Assembly (NCBI GenBank): GCA_023267855.1
Contig: JALNLN010000007.1
Location: forward strand, 1 to 64,000
Source: Candidatus Geocrenenecus dongiae
GTDB taxonomy: Archaea > Thermoproteota > Nitrososphaeria_A > Caldarchaeales > Wolframiiraptoraceae
Reading direction: 5' to 3'
DNA: 64,000 nt
Translations under genes and position numbers: made by a program
Part shown: positions 33,494 through 42,837 of the stretch, piece after piece
Layout of the letters: the number at the start of each line of letters is the position of its first letter
Numbering within the stretch: the first letter of the stretch is position 1
Notes under the pieces: model-generated
Told to the model about the DNA's origin: nothing
What the model saw: the letters and a program-made list of their open reading frames with translations, nothing else
Databases searched by the model: none

Positions 33494-34399
33494 ATGTCTT
33501 CAGAGATATCTGTAGTAGGTCATCTAACTATCGACGAAATCATATATCCTAGTGGAGAGAAGAGGATAGCTCCTGGTGGTTCTTCATTTTATGTCTCCGT
33601 AGTTGCTAGACTCTTGGATTCAAGTGTTAAAGTATATTCTAAAATTGGGTTCGATTATCCTAGAGAGTACGTTGAATTTTTAGAGAAGATTGGAGTTGAT
33701 TTAAGTGGAGTTGTGAGAGAGACAAGTTCTAAAACCACCCATTATAGGATAGAGTATATTGGAGATGAGAGAAATATGTATCTTTTATCGAAGTGTTCTA
33801 AAATAGATATTCCCAGTAAATTAGATTCTGAGTTAGTGTATCTTGGTCCAGTTGCTTTAGAGATAGATCAAGTTCAAGTTGAGAAGATATCCCTCAACTA
33901 TAAGTGTGTTCTAGACCCCCAGGGTCTAGTTAGAGATGTAGATGAATATGGTAGAGTTAGATTGGAGAAGAAACTCGCCTTAGATGTGTTGAAGAACCTA
34001 TGGATTTTGAGATTGTCTGAAGATGAAGGGAGAATTCTAACAGGCATAGATGATGTTTTTAAGATTTGTAGTTGTCTTAGCGGACTAGGTGTTGAGTATG
34101 TGGTTCTCAGTATGGGTTCAAGAGGTACTATTATCTCCAGTAGTAGGAGATCAATCTACATTCCATCCTACAGAGATGTGAATGTAGTAGATACTACTGG
34201 AGCTGGAGATGTACTTGGAGCAGTATTCTCGATAATGCTTCATAGATCAAATGATTTAGAATGGTCTTCTAGTATGGCTGTTTCAGCAGCTTCCATAGCT
34301 ATTGAAGGTTACTGTGTAGATGCATTAATGTCAAGGAACTTTATGAAAAGACTTATGGAAAGAGCGGAAAAGATAAATGAAACAATAGTTAGACTTTGA
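33494..34399 (+). CDS. PfkB-family (ribokinase-like) sugar/nucleoside kinase
   Basis: A 301-residue ribokinase-family kinase. The N-terminal sugar site is ISVVGHLTIDEIIYPSGEKRIAPGGSSFYVSVVARLL (family GG motif, near residues 5-41, read in parts). The ATP/anion-hole motif is VVDTTGAGDVLGAVFS near 233-248 with the catalytic Asp in GAGD. The middle has YLGPVALEIDQVQVEKI. The substrate is not clear; a nucleoside or a sugar are both possible. It follows the CBS-zinc-finger gene and precedes moaE, which starts 44 bases later, so the three may be one unit. Confidence 0.88.
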   Translation: MSSEISVVGHLTIDEIIYPSGEKRIAPGGSSFYVSVVARLLDSSVKVYSKIGFDYPREYVEFLEKIGVDLSGVVRETSSKTTHYRIEYIGDERNMYLLSKCSKIDIPSKLDSELVYLGPVALEIDQVQVEKISLNYKCVLDPQGLVRDVDEYGRVRLEKKLALDVLKNLWILRLSEDEGRILTGIDDVFKICSCLSGLGVEYVVLSMGSRGTIISSSRRSIYIPSYRDVNVVDTTGAGDVLGAVFSIMLHRSNDLEWSSSMAVSAASIAIEGYCVDALMSRNFMKRLMERAEKINETIVRL

Positions 34400-34443
34400 G
34401 ATATGGGTAAGCTAGCAATCATACATTACTGGAGGGGGTAAGA

Positions 34444-34884
34444 TTGTTAGAGCATTATAAACCAGGTGTTTACGAGAAGAGTGAAATCGATTTTAGAGAA
34501 ATCTTTAGAGAAATCTTATCGAAGAATTTTAATGGAGGGTTAGGAGCGGTAGCTATCTTTTTAGGTAAAGTGAAAGGTGTTGGAAGAGATGGGAAGTCAG
34601 TCTCATATTTAGAGATAGAATCTTACAAACAGCATGCAGATAAAACTCTACACAAAATATGTGATGAAGTTAAAGTAAAATATGGATTATCTTTTGCAGG
34701 TATATGGCATCTTATTGGAAGATTTGAAATAGGTGAACCGTTAGTTTTTGTTATTGCTTCTGGCAGAAGCCGTAGTCAAGTTTTTAGAGCTCTAGAAGAA
34801 CTTGTAGAGAGGTATAAGAGAGAGCCAGCTATATTTAAGAAAGAAGTTTATGTAGACGGATCTTACACTTGGATTGAAGAATAG
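34444..34884 (+). CDS. moaE: Molybdopterin synthase large subunit (MoaE)
   Basis: Large subunit of molybdopterin synthase (146 aa), which inserts two sulfurs into precursor Z. GAVAIFLGKVKGVGRDGKSV is near residue 35, then YLEIESY, GIWHLIGRFEIGEPLVFVIASGRSRSQVFRALEELVERYKREP (in parts) and AIFKKEVYVDGSYTWIE, including the two catalytic-site lysines (ERYK and FKK). It starts with TTG at 34444, supported by a very strong GGAGGGGGT at 34431-34439. Its stop abuts the stop of moaD on the other strand with no bases between. The Moco product could serve the hydroxylase encoded at 20496-23695. Confidence 0.9.
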   Translation: MLEHYKPGVYEKSEIDFREIFREILSKNFNGGLGAVAIFLGKVKGVGRDGKSVSYLEIESYKQHADKTLHKICDEVKVKYGLSFAGIWHLIGRFEIGEPLVFVIASGRSRSQVFRALEELVERYKREPAIFKKEVYVDGSYTWIEE

Positions 34885-35169
34885 TTATCCACCTGCGATC
34901 GGTGGAATTATAACTACTTCATCCCCATCTCTTAGTAGTGTCTGCTCATATCTACTTCTAGGAACAACATCACCATTTACAGCTACATTTATACCATCTC
35001 TAAGCTTACCATCATTAGACAACAAGTACTTTTTAGCTTCTGGATATCTCTTAAGAATTTCTTCGATATAAGTTGTTATAGTAGCATTTTCAGGTAATTC
35101 TATCTCTTCTCCAGGTTTCTCAGTAAACTCTCTCATAGCCGCCAGGTATTTTGTTCTAACTTTTGTCAT
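34885..35169 (-). CDS. moaD: MoaD/ThiS-type ubiquitin-like sulfur carrier
   Basis: A 94-residue beta-grasp protein: KVRTKYLAAMREFTEKPGEE at the start, EEILKRYPEAKKYLLS in the middle, GINVAVNGDVV, LLRDGDEVVIIPPIAGG at the end. The terminal Gly93-Gly94 is needed for adenylation and thiocarboxylation. Such proteins serve as the small subunit of molybdopterin synthase, and in some archaea as a ubiquitin-like modifier (SAMP). It is tail-to-tail with moaE, so the two synthase subunits are made from opposite strands rather than one operon. Confidence 0.92.
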   Translation of the reverse strand: MTKVRTKYLAAMREFTEKPGEEIELPENATITTYIEEILKRYPEAKKYLLSNDGKLRDGINVAVNGDVVPRSRYEQTLLRDGDEVVIIPPIAGG

Positions 35170-35225
35170 CTCAATCTATTTCTTTGATTTTCGAGATATT
35201 AACTTTTAATCTTCTATTTTTTCTC

Positions 35226-35348
35226 TTAATCTATTTCTATACCGTGTTTTCTCAGAGCTTCTTTAATCTTAGCTATCTCCATCTTAAGTGCTTGAATCTC
35301 TCTTATCAACATCTCTATGTCTGATGGAAAAATAGTTGAAGGTATCAT
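35226..35348 (-). CDS. Predicted 40-residue helical microprotein
   Basis: A short frame between moaD and gcvT, read on the minus strand from ATG at 35348 to TAA at 35226. The peptide starts MIPSTIFPSDIEML and continues as an amphipathic helix (IREIQALKMEIAKIKEALRK) ending HGIEID. The heptad-like spacing of Ile/Leu suggests a coiled coil. Codon use (AGA, ATA, GAA) is like its neighbours. It could be a free adaptor or antitoxin-like peptide; no partner is evident. The gcvT gene ends 50 bases upstream of the ATG on the same strand. Confidence 0.5.
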   Translation of the reverse strand: MIPSTIFPSDIEMLIREIQALKMEIAKIKEALRKHGIEID

Positions 35349-35398
35349 AGTTGATATTCTGCATTTCTTCCCTATTAACTTTCAATACAGCTAATTCG

Positions 35399-36508
35399 TT
35401 AGGCTTCCTTCATTCTATGTGGGACAATTGGGTTTAATGTTATCTCTATTTCTCTCTCTTTATCTTTTACTTTCAGTTTTAGTCTTTCTCCTTCTCTTGC
35501 ATAATCTGATTTTACATAACATAACCCTATACCTATTCCTAATGTGAATGAGAATCCTCCACTCGTTACTTCTCCTACCAATCTTCCATTCATATCTAAT
35601 ATCTGGTAACCTCTACGAGGTATTGCTCTTTCAATACATTTAAAGTATACTAAGAATCTTTTAGGACCTTCTTCTCTCAGAATTTTCTCTATGGATTCTT
35701 TTCCAGTAAATTTCTGTTTAGACATATCAACAGCGAACATTAATCTAGCTTCAACAGGGTTTGTTTCTTCATCTATGTCCTGTCCATAGAGTGGGTAGCC
35801 GGATTCGAGCCTTAGGCTATCTCTGGCTGCCAGCCCGCACGGTGTTACGCCAAGCTTTACGATATCATTCCATATCTTCTTCAACTTCTCTATATCCCAA
35901 CTCCATAAAAGTAGCTCGTACCCATTCTCACCCGTATATCCACTCCTGATCAATAATGTTTCTACACCTTCTATGTTTGTTTCGATTGATGTAAACCACT
36001 TTAAGTTTTTTAGATCAAGGTTCGTGAATTTAGAGACAACTTCAAGAGATCTTGGACCTTGAATTGCGAATAAACATGTCTTGAAAGTTATGTCTTCTAT
36101 CTCAACGTTTAGATTCTGGGAACTTGATTTAAGTATTCTCAAAACTTTGTCATGTGTTACAGCGTTAGATGTGATGATGTATCTTTCAGGTATTGATGGA
36201 TGTTTCAAGATTGTTAGATCGTCTATTATTCCACCTGCCTCGTTACACATTAGAGAATACTTCATCTTACCTGACTTAATCTTCTGGACATCTATGGTTA
36301 GTTTTTCTTGGAGAAGTTTTTCTGCATCTCTACCTTCTACCAGTATTCTAGTCATGTGTGTTACGTCGAAGATCCCAGCGCTTGATCTAACAGCTATATG
36401 TTCTTCTCTATTACTAGTAAACCAGAGAGGTGTTCTCCAATTTGCAAACTCTCCTATCTCTGCTCCTATCTCAGAGTAATGTTGGAGGAGGGGTGTTGAT
36501 TTACTCAT
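35399..36508 (-). CDS. gcvT: Glycine cleavage system T protein (aminomethyltransferase)
   Basis: Tetrahydrofolate/tetrahydropterin-dependent aminomethyltransferase of the glycine cleavage system (369 aa). Family marks: TPLLQHYSEIGAEIGEFANWRTPLWFT at the N-terminus (read in parts), RSSAGIFDVTHMTRILVEG, NEAGGIIDDLTIL, FAIQGPRSLEVVSKF, IRSGYTGENGYELLL, CGLAARDSLRLESGYPLYGQDID and a C-terminal RRGYQILDMNGRLVGEVTSGGFSFTLG. The Asp of the active site is in the AARDSLR region. It is the third gene of gcvPA-gcvPB-gcvT, overlapping gcvPB by 4 bases. The H protein is not encoded here. Confidence 0.96.
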   Translation of the reverse strand: MSKSTPLLQHYSEIGAEIGEFANWRTPLWFTSNREEHIAVRSSAGIFDVTHMTRILVEGRDAEKLLQEKLTIDVQKIKSGKMKYSLMCNEAGGIIDDLTILKHPSIPERYIITSNAVTHDKVLRILKSSSQNLNVEIEDITFKTCLFAIQGPRSLEVVSKFTNLDLKNLKWFTSIETNIEGVETLLIRSGYTGENGYELLLWSWDIEKLKKIWNDIVKLGVTPCGLAARDSLRLESGYPLYGQDIDEETNPVEARLMFAVDMSKQKFTGKESIEKILREEGPKRFLVYFKCIERAIPRRGYQILDMNGRLVGEVTSGGFSFTLGIGIGLCYVKSDYAREGERLKLKVKDKEREIEITLNPIVPHRMKEA

Positions 36509-38040
36509 ACTCTCTCCCTAGTTTTGTATATTCTCCATGAAGGTATCATAGTTTTAGGATGAGAAGCCCTAAATTCATCTACTCTACCTACAGAAGTATT
36601 GTGGGGCGCCGTCTTAATTTTCTCAGGATCTTCATACGCTTCTTCAATAATCTTTGATAACACGTTATAGAAATTATCTATTTCCTTCTTAGATTCTGAT
36701 TCTGTAGGTTCTATCATGAATGCTTCTTCAACTATCGTTGGAAAGTATATTGTAGGTGCATGATAACCATAGTCTAGAAGTCTCTTAGCAACATCTTTAG
36801 CTGAGATCCCTGTCTCTTTATAGAGTTTAGAGAGGCTAACAACGAATTCATGTTTCCTGGGAGATTCTGGAGCGTACGGTAGAGTAATACCTTTAAGCTT
36901 CCTGATTTTATGGAGTAGGTAGTTGGATGCTAAAACACTTGTCTCAGCTACTTTTACAAGACCTTCTCCACCTATTCTAAGAAGATATACGTAAGCTTTC
37001 ACTAAAACTGAGAAGTTTCCATAAAACATCTTAATCTTTCCTACAGATTTCGGTCTATTGTAATCTAGATAAAAGATGTCTTCTTTCTCATCGTATTCAA
37101 CTAAAGGTGGAGGAAGATAATCCACCAGTTTCTCCACAACTCCTACAGGTCCAGATCCAGGCCCACCTCCCCCGTGAGGTGTTGAGAACGTTTTATGTAA
37201 ATTCAAGTGTACTATATCAAAACCCATGTCAGCTGGTCTAACCTTCCCCAGTAATGCATTTAGATTCGCACCATCATAGTAGAGTAAACCATCAACTCCA
37301 TGTATTATATCAACTATCTTATCTATATTCTTCTCAAAGACCCCCAAAGTATTTGGATTAGTTAACATTATGCCTGCAACATTTTCATCAACGATTTTTT
37401 CAAGCATCTCTATATCTACACATCCATCCTTATCACTCTTCACAACTCTTACTTCATACCCGGCCATGGCTGCACTAGCTGGATTTGTTCCATGGGCAGA
37501 ATCTGGAACTATCATGACATTCTTATGCAACATGCCTTTATCTCTATGGTATGCTCTTATTATGAGGCATCCTAAGAATTCTCCATGGGCTCCTGCAGCA
37601 GGCTGGAAGCTGAATCTAGCCATCCCAGTAATTTCTTTCAAGATCTGTTCAAGCCTCCACATAATTTCTAAACATCCTTGAATAGTCTCTAATGGTTGGA
37701 GTGGATGTATATATGTGATTCTTTCATCATCTACTAATTCTTCTGAGATTGCTGGATTATATTTCATAGTACAGCTTCCTAGGGGATACATTCCAGAATT
37801 TACACCATAATTCATCTGGCTTAAACGTGTAAAGTGTCTAACAACTTCCAGTTCTGAGAGTTCCGGTAAACCTAGATCATTTCTCTTAAGATCTTCTGGA
37901 ATTTCTTTAAAAGCATTTTTAAGAGATTTTTCTAATTCAGGGTCGAGTTCTGGAAAATCTACACCAACGGCTCCACTCCTACTCAACTCGAAGACTGTGG
38001 GCTCCAACCATCTAGCTTGTCTATAACCATTACTGATCAC
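36505..38040 (-). CDS. gcvPB: Glycine dehydrogenase (decarboxylating) subunit 2
   Basis: PLP-containing half of the split P protein (511 aa). The PLP lysine is in HLNLHKTFSTPHGGGGPG near 272. Other marks: YPLGSCTMKYNP near 82, SFQPAAGAHGEFLG, MIVPDSAHGTNPASAAMAGYEV, LTNPNTLGVFE and DGANLNALLG. With GcvPA it decarboxylates glycine and passes the aminomethyl group to lipoyl-GcvH. It overlaps both neighbours by 4 bases, giving tight translational coupling. Confidence 0.96.
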   Translation of the reverse strand: MISNGYRQARWLEPTVFELSRSGAVGVDFPELDPELEKSLKNAFKEIPEDLKRNDLGLPELSELEVVRHFTRLSQMNYGVNSGMYPLGSCTMKYNPAISEELVDDERITYIHPLQPLETIQGCLEIMWRLEQILKEITGMARFSFQPAAGAHGEFLGCLIIRAYHRDKGMLHKNVMIVPDSAHGTNPASAAMAGYEVRVVKSDKDGCVDIEMLEKIVDENVAGIMLTNPNTLGVFEKNIDKIVDIIHGVDGLLYYDGANLNALLGKVRPADMGFDIVHLNLHKTFSTPHGGGGPGSGPVGVVEKLVDYLPPPLVEYDEKEDIFYLDYNRPKSVGKIKMFYGNFSVLVKAYVYLLRIGGEGLVKVAETSVLASNYLLHKIRKLKGITLPYAPESPRKHEFVVSLSKLYKETGISAKDVAKRLLDYGYHAPTIYFPTIVEEAFMIEPTESESKKEIDNFYNVLSKIIEEAYEDPEKIKTAPHNTSVGRVDEFRASHPKTMIPSWRIYKTRERV

Positions 38041-39410
38041 TTCTCCAACACCTCTCTTAGAGATTTAACATAATGATCTATGTCTTCTTTAGAATGTACT
38101 TCTGTTGTACAAGTTAAGATGCTTTCTCCAAGTTCCTTAAACCATTTTCCAACACATATTCCAGCCATAATACCTTTCTCCATCATTTCTAAAATTACTT
38201 TTGAAGAATTCTTGCCCTTCACCCTATATGTAAATTCTTTGAAATGTATCGTCTTGAATAATGGAGCTTCTACACCATCTATCCTAGATAACTGTTCCAT
38301 CATGTATTTTGTTCTAGCGAGTATCTGTTCTCCAAGCTTCTTAAACCCATTCTTACCTAGTAGTGAGAGGTAGATTGCAGTAGCTATAGCGCAGAGAGCT
38401 TGATTAGTACAGATGTTACTCGTAGCTTTCTCTCTCTTTATATGTTGTTCTCTTGCTTGTAAGATCATTGTGAAAGCTCTTTCACCTTTAATAGTGCTGG
38501 TCATGCCTATCAATCTACCTGGAAGTTGATGGATTAACTTGATATCCATTCTACACCCCATAATGCCTAGAAGAGGACCACCGAAGTTCATCGGCAATCC
38601 GAGTGGCTGTCCTTCTCCAACAACTATATCTGCTCCAAGTTTTCCCGGAGATTGGAATATTCCTAGAATTGTTGGATCAACACCAATAATAAATAAAGCT
38701 CCATGATCATGCGCTATCTCACCAGCCTTCTTAATATTTAACGGTATGAAGCCTAGGTATGATGGATACTCTACGTAGACTGCAGCTACATCTTCCCCAA
38801 TCTTCTCTTCTAGATCACCTATATCTATCCTACCATCATTAATGTTTTGAGCATATTCTTCTAGTTTTATCTTAGATGGTTCAGTATAGGTTTCAGCTAT
38901 CTCTAATCTTTCTGGAGATATGTAGTGGGGGTAGAGTATCTTATTTCTGCCAGTTACTCTTTTAGCCATTCTGAAAGCTTCTCCGAGAGCTGTACCCCAA
39001 TCATACATAGATGCATTAACAACTTCTACGTCGAGTAGTTCTGCCATTAGGCTTTGGTATTCGAATAAAGCTTGTAGTACTCCTTGAGAAACTTCTGGCT
39101 GGTAGGGGGTGTACGAAGAATAAAACTCACCCCTCTTTAAGAGTTCTCTAACTATTGATGGTACTACGTGAGGCCAAACCCCACCTCCGATAAACAATCT
39201 TCCATAAAATAGCACTCTATTCTTACTGAGAATATTCTTAATATGGGTTCTTACTTCCCATTCAGAAAGAGGTTTGGAATACTTAGAACTCTTCTTCAAG
39301 AAGTATCTTGATGGAATATCTTCAAACAACTTGTCAATTGAATCTAACCCCATCTCTTGTAGCATCAACTTTACTTCTTCTTCTGTTAAACCAATATACG
39401 GATGAATCAT
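38037..39410 (-). CDS. gcvPA: Glycine dehydrogenase (decarboxylating) subunit 1
   Basis: Non-PLP-binding half of the split P protein (457 aa), first gene of the gcv operon. Family marks: HPYIGLTEEEVKLMLQEMGL at the N-terminus, FYGRLFIGGGVWPHVVP near 94, SYTPYQPEVSQGVLQALFEYQ near 119, NASMYDWGTALGEA near 152, DIVVGEGQPLGLPMNFGGPLLG near 255 and ATSNICTNQALCAIATAIYLSLLG near 331. It is divergent from tpiA across about 120 bases that must hold both promoters. With IorAB and GDH it marks amino-acid use as a main theme here. Confidence 0.96.
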   Translation of the reverse strand: MIHPYIGLTEEEVKLMLQEMGLDSIDKLFEDIPSRYFLKKSSKYSKPLSEWEVRTHIKNILSKNRVLFYGRLFIGGGVWPHVVPSIVRELLKRGEFYSSYTPYQPEVSQGVLQALFEYQSLMAELLDVEVVNASMYDWGTALGEAFRMAKRVTGRNKILYPHYISPERLEIAETYTEPSKIKLEEYAQNINDGRIDIGDLEEKIGEDVAAVYVEYPSYLGFIPLNIKKAGEIAHDHGALFIIGVDPTILGIFQSPGKLGADIVVGEGQPLGLPMNFGGPLLGIMGCRMDIKLIHQLPGRLIGMTSTIKGERAFTMILQAREQHIKREKATSNICTNQALCAIATAIYLSLLGKNGFKKLGEQILARTKYMMEQLSRIDGVEAPLFKTIHFKEFTYRVKGKNSSKVILEMMEKGIMAGICVGKWFKELGESILTCTTEVHSKEDIDHYVKSLREVLEK

Positions 39411-39534
39411 ACTAAATTAATAACTTAATAAAACTGTATTATTACTTTTCCTATTCTCACACAATGTCCAGGTTTAGTCTTTGGCAGATATCTAAATGTT
39501 AAGGTTTATTTCTATGATGATTATTGGAGAAGGC

Positions 39535-40245
39535 ATGATAAGTTATCCTTTGATAATTCTAAACTTTAAAGTTTACAGAGAATCTATTGGGAAGAATGCT
39601 GTAAGATTGGCTAAGTACGCTGAAGAAGTTTCTAGAGAACTCGGTATCTCTATTGCTGTGGCCCCTGCTTTTACGGATTTGAAGATGGTTGTTGATTCTG
39701 TTAGTATACCTGTTCTTTCCCAACATGTTGATCCTTATCCTCCCGGCAGCTGGACAGGATCTATAGTTGTAGAGATGTTGAGAGAAGTAGGTGTAGTAGG
39801 TTCTATCGTAAACCATTCTGAGAAGAGGTTGATCTTAGCAGATATACCAGTAGTGTTGAGTAGGTTGAGAGAGCATGGATTAATATCAGTACTCTGTACA
39901 GATACTGTTGAGACTACTAAAGCTGGAGCAACACTGTCTCCAGATATAATAGCTATAGAACCACCAGAACTAATAGGGACAGGCATATCTGTATCTAAAG
40001 CTAAACCAGAAGTAGTCACTAAAGCTGTTGAGATTGTTAAAGAAGTAAACCCTCATGTACATGTACTTTGTGGAGCAGGGATATCTTTAGGAGAAGATGT
40101 TAGGAGAGCTATAGAACTGGGTGCGGAAGGAGTTCTCTTAGCCAGCGCATATGTTAAAGCTAAAGATCCAAAAGAACTCCTCAAATCTATGGCTGAAGAT
40201 GCCTTAAAAGCTTGGGAAAGAAGAAAACATCATCTGAATTTATAG
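39535..40245 (+). CDS. tpiA: Triosephosphate isomerase, archaeal short form
   Basis: Interconverts dihydroxyacetone phosphate and glyceraldehyde 3-phosphate. I start at the ATG at 39535 because it gives ISYPLIILNFKVY, the archaeal N-terminus, and has a GGAGA site at 39526-39530; the frame is open 13 codons further up to 39496. Family marks: SQHVDPYPPGSWTG near 65, VNHSEKRLIL near 95 (catalytic His), AIEPPELIGTGISV near 143 (catalytic Glu and loop) and CGAGISLGEDVRRAIELGAEGVLLASAYVKA near the end. About 236 residues, as usual for archaeal tetrameric TIM, shorter than bacterial TIM. Confidence 0.95.
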   Translation: MISYPLIILNFKVYRESIGKNAVRLAKYAEEVSRELGISIAVAPAFTDLKMVVDSVSIPVLSQHVDPYPPGSWTGSIVVEMLREVGVVGSIVNHSEKRLILADIPVVLSRLREHGLISVLCTDTVETTKAGATLSPDIIAIEPPELIGTGISVSKAKPEVVTKAVEIVKEVNPHVHVLCGAGISLGEDVRRAIELGAEGVLLASAYVKAKDPKELLKSMAEDALKAWERRKHHLNL

Positions 40246-40257
40246 CATACTATTACT

Positions 40258-40839
40258 CTATAGTTTTAATCCCAGTCTAAAAGCTTCTATCGCTTTTTCA
40301 GCTTTTGCCCCTAGAACTATCTTTATTGCTTCTTCAATCTTTTCTATAGGCAGCACTCTTTCTATACTTATTAGTTTACCTAGGAGAAGAATGTTGGCAG
40401 ACATTCTGGCATTAATTTTTTCAGCTTCTCTTCTAGCTTCTACAATATGTAGCCTACTTGTTTTATTCTTTAATATCTCTAATAATTTTTCAACTTCTGG
40501 ATATTTTTCTATTCCAACTAGATTATAGATTGTTGGTATTGGTTCTGGGTCTAGTACTATAATCGTTTGTGGACCTATGTAGCGGAGAGCTCTAACTGTT
40601 TCCAGAGGCTCCATACCTATGAGAGCATTAGCTGAACCATTCTTCACCAACGGGCTCCATACATTTCTACCTATTTTTACATAGCTCTGAACACTGCCAC
40701 CTCTCTGAGACATTCCTAGGGTTTCACCTATCTTTACGCTTAAACCTGAAGAGATAGATGCATGGGCAATGATTCTAGATAATGTTAATCCTCCTTGTCC
40801 TCCTACTCCAGCGATAACTATAGAATATTCTTTAATCAT
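40258..40839 (-). CDS. iorB: Indolepyruvate ferredoxin oxidoreductase beta subunit
   Basis: Gamma-type domain subunit of the 2-oxoacid oxidoreductase for aromatic 2-oxoacids (193 aa). Marks: SIVIAGVGGQGGLTLSRIIAHA at the N-terminus, KIGETLGMSQRGGSVQSYVKIG near 37 and MEPLETVRAL near 77. It follows iorA with a 4-base gap and completes the two-subunit enzyme, which oxidises arylpyruvates from aromatic amino acids to aryl-acetyl-CoA with reduction of ferredoxin. The gene is convergent with tpiA. Confidence 0.95.
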   Translation of the reverse strand: MIKEYSIVIAGVGGQGGLTLSRIIAHASISSGLSVKIGETLGMSQRGGSVQSYVKIGRNVWSPLVKNGSANALIGMEPLETVRALRYIGPQTIIVLDPEPIPTIYNLVGIEKYPEVEKLLEILKNKTSRLHIVEARREAEKINARMSANILLLGKLISIERVLPIEKIEEAIKIVLGAKAEKAIEAFRLGLKL

Positions 40840-40843
40840 AAGC

Positions 40844-42685
40844 TTACCTCTCCTTAATCTTTTCCACGATTATAGCGTCATATGGGCAGACCTGCATGCA
40901 TAGTGTACATCCATTACAATTGTCTTCAATTATTTCAACTCTATTTTCAGTAGGTTTCAGAGCGGGACATCCAGTAAGTTTTATACATGCAAGACAGTTG
41001 GTACATTTTTCTTTATCTACTATACAAATCTGCGTTAAACCTTTCCTTCTAGTTAAGATTGCACATAAACCTCTAGATACTATTACTTTTACTCCAGGCT
41101 CTCTAAGAAACTTTCTTACTTTTTCTGCAACTTCTCTATAATTGTATGCATTAACTATGGCTAGCTTCTCTACGCCGAGTCCTTCTAATACCGATTCTAT
41201 CTTTAATGCTTTCAAGATTTTTCCACTCTGACTTAGATTATTTTCAGGTGTTGTTTGATGTCCAGTCATGGCTACTGTAGAGTTATCCATGATTACAACT
41301 AGTATATCCACGTTTTTGTGTAATGCTTCTATTAGAGATGTTATTCCTGAGTGGAAAAATGTACTATCACCGATAACAGCTATCACAGGCTTATGGTATC
41401 CAGCTACCTTTAAGCCCATGGCCATAGATATACTTGCACCCATACTATGTTCTGTCCATATACTTTCGAATGGAGGATTGAGGCCGAGAGCATAGCAACC
41501 TATGTCTCCCATTAGGGGTATCTCACCCCACTTGTACCCAGCTTTAGATACGCCAAGCCTTAAACCCATGTATGTTCCAATATGTGGGCAACCAGGACAG
41601 AAAGGAGGAGGGCGTCTCGGAAGTGGATAAGTGGGCTCAGAGTTTAAGATATTCTTCTTGCCTAAGATCCAAGACTCTACGTCATCTAATGTTAATTCAC
41701 CTGCTTTTGGGAATATTTCTTCTCTTCCTTCTATCTTTACATCTAATTCTAGTTCATGGGCTAAGGCTTTCAACTTTAACTCAATGTATGGATCTATCTC
41801 TTCTACGACGATAACTTTCTCAACGTTTTCCAAGAATTTTCTAAGAAGCTTCTTAGGTAATGGGTGGATTAGACCGAGTTTTAGTAACTTATAATCTTGT
41901 AAAAGATTATTCTTTTCCAAGGTTTCTAGAACGTAGAGATATGATGGACCTGAACAGACTATGCCGATCTTTCCAGATCCTAAGATCTTATTTAACTCTA
42001 GGTTTTCTGAAACTTCTTCTACTTTAGCTAAAGTCTCTAAGACTTCTAAGTGTCTCTCTCTATTCCAATACATTACAGCTCTTAGATATCTCTTAGGATT
42101 CTTAGAGAAATTTGGAGCATACTTGTACTCGTTAAATTCTCCAACTTCTACATCACTTACAGTATGGTTTACTCTTGTAGTTGTTCTAAGTATTACTGGG
42201 AGCTTCAATTTCTCACTAAGCTCATAACCTTTAATCGTAAACTCGTATGCTTCCTGAGGATCTGAAGGCTCGATTACTGGGAGTTTCGCTAACTCTCCAT
42301 ACCATCTACTATCTTGCTCTGTTTGGGTAGTATGGGGACCTGGATCATCTGCTACAAGTACAAGCATTCCAGCCTCAACACCAGAGTAAGCTGAAGATAA
42401 TAAGGGGTCTGAGGCAACGTTTAATCCAGGAGCTTTCATGGTAACTAGAGAACGTGCACCAGCTAGAGACGCACCTAAACATATTTCAAATGCTACTCTC
42501 TCATTTACAGCCCATTCCACATAAGGTATCTTAACATGTCCAGACTTAACCATCTCGAGCAACGTTTCTATAACCTCACTACTAGGGGTACCTGGATAAC
42601 CGGAGACAACAGCTACACCAACGGTAAGAGCACCGTAAGCTATGGCCTCATTACCCATCAAAATAAGTCTCCTAGAATTATGCAT
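40844..42685 (-). CDS. iorA: Indolepyruvate ferredoxin oxidoreductase alpha subunit
   Basis: Thiamine-diphosphate, iron-sulfur subunit (613 aa). The N-terminal pyrimidine-binding-like domain begins LILMGNEAIAYGALTVGVAVVSGYPGTPSSEV (read in parts); the ThDP-binding half has PFCPGCPHIGTYMGL near 362, MGDIGCYALGLNPP and VIGDSTFFHSGI (GDS...N type). The C-terminus has two [4Fe-4S] motifs: CTNCLACIKLTGCPAL and CNGCTLCMQVCPYDAI. It serves catabolism of Trp, Phe and Tyr and gives reduced ferredoxin. iorA-iorB is the operon order. Confidence 0.96.
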   Translation of the reverse strand: MHNSRRLILMGNEAIAYGALTVGVAVVSGYPGTPSSEVIETLLEMVKSGHVKIPYVEWAVNERVAFEICLGASLAGARSLVTMKAPGLNVASDPLLSSAYSGVEAGMLVLVADDPGPHTTQTEQDSRWYGELAKLPVIEPSDPQEAYEFTIKGYELSEKLKLPVILRTTTRVNHTVSDVEVGEFNEYKYAPNFSKNPKRYLRAVMYWNRERHLEVLETLAKVEEVSENLELNKILGSGKIGIVCSGPSYLYVLETLEKNNLLQDYKLLKLGLIHPLPKKLLRKFLENVEKVIVVEEIDPYIELKLKALAHELELDVKIEGREEIFPKAGELTLDDVESWILGKKNILNSEPTYPLPRRPPPFCPGCPHIGTYMGLRLGVSKAGYKWGEIPLMGDIGCYALGLNPPFESIWTEHSMGASISMAMGLKVAGYHKPVIAVIGDSTFFHSGITSLIEALHKNVDILVVIMDNSTVAMTGHQTTPENNLSQSGKILKALKIESVLEGLGVEKLAIVNAYNYREVAEKVRKFLREPGVKVIVSRGLCAILTRRKGLTQICIVDKEKCTNCLACIKLTGCPALKPTENRVEIIEDNCNGCTLCMQVCPYDAIIVEKIKER

Positions 42686-42837
42686 ACCTCAAACTATTCT
42701 TCAACAATCCTCTTAATAAATTGGAATCCACTACAAAGAATATCAGCTCAATTTTCTTTCTTAAAATATTGAAATTTTGCTTCTAGAAATTAATTAAGAA
42801 TATGCATATTGTAAAAACTCGGAGAATGTTTTAGCGG

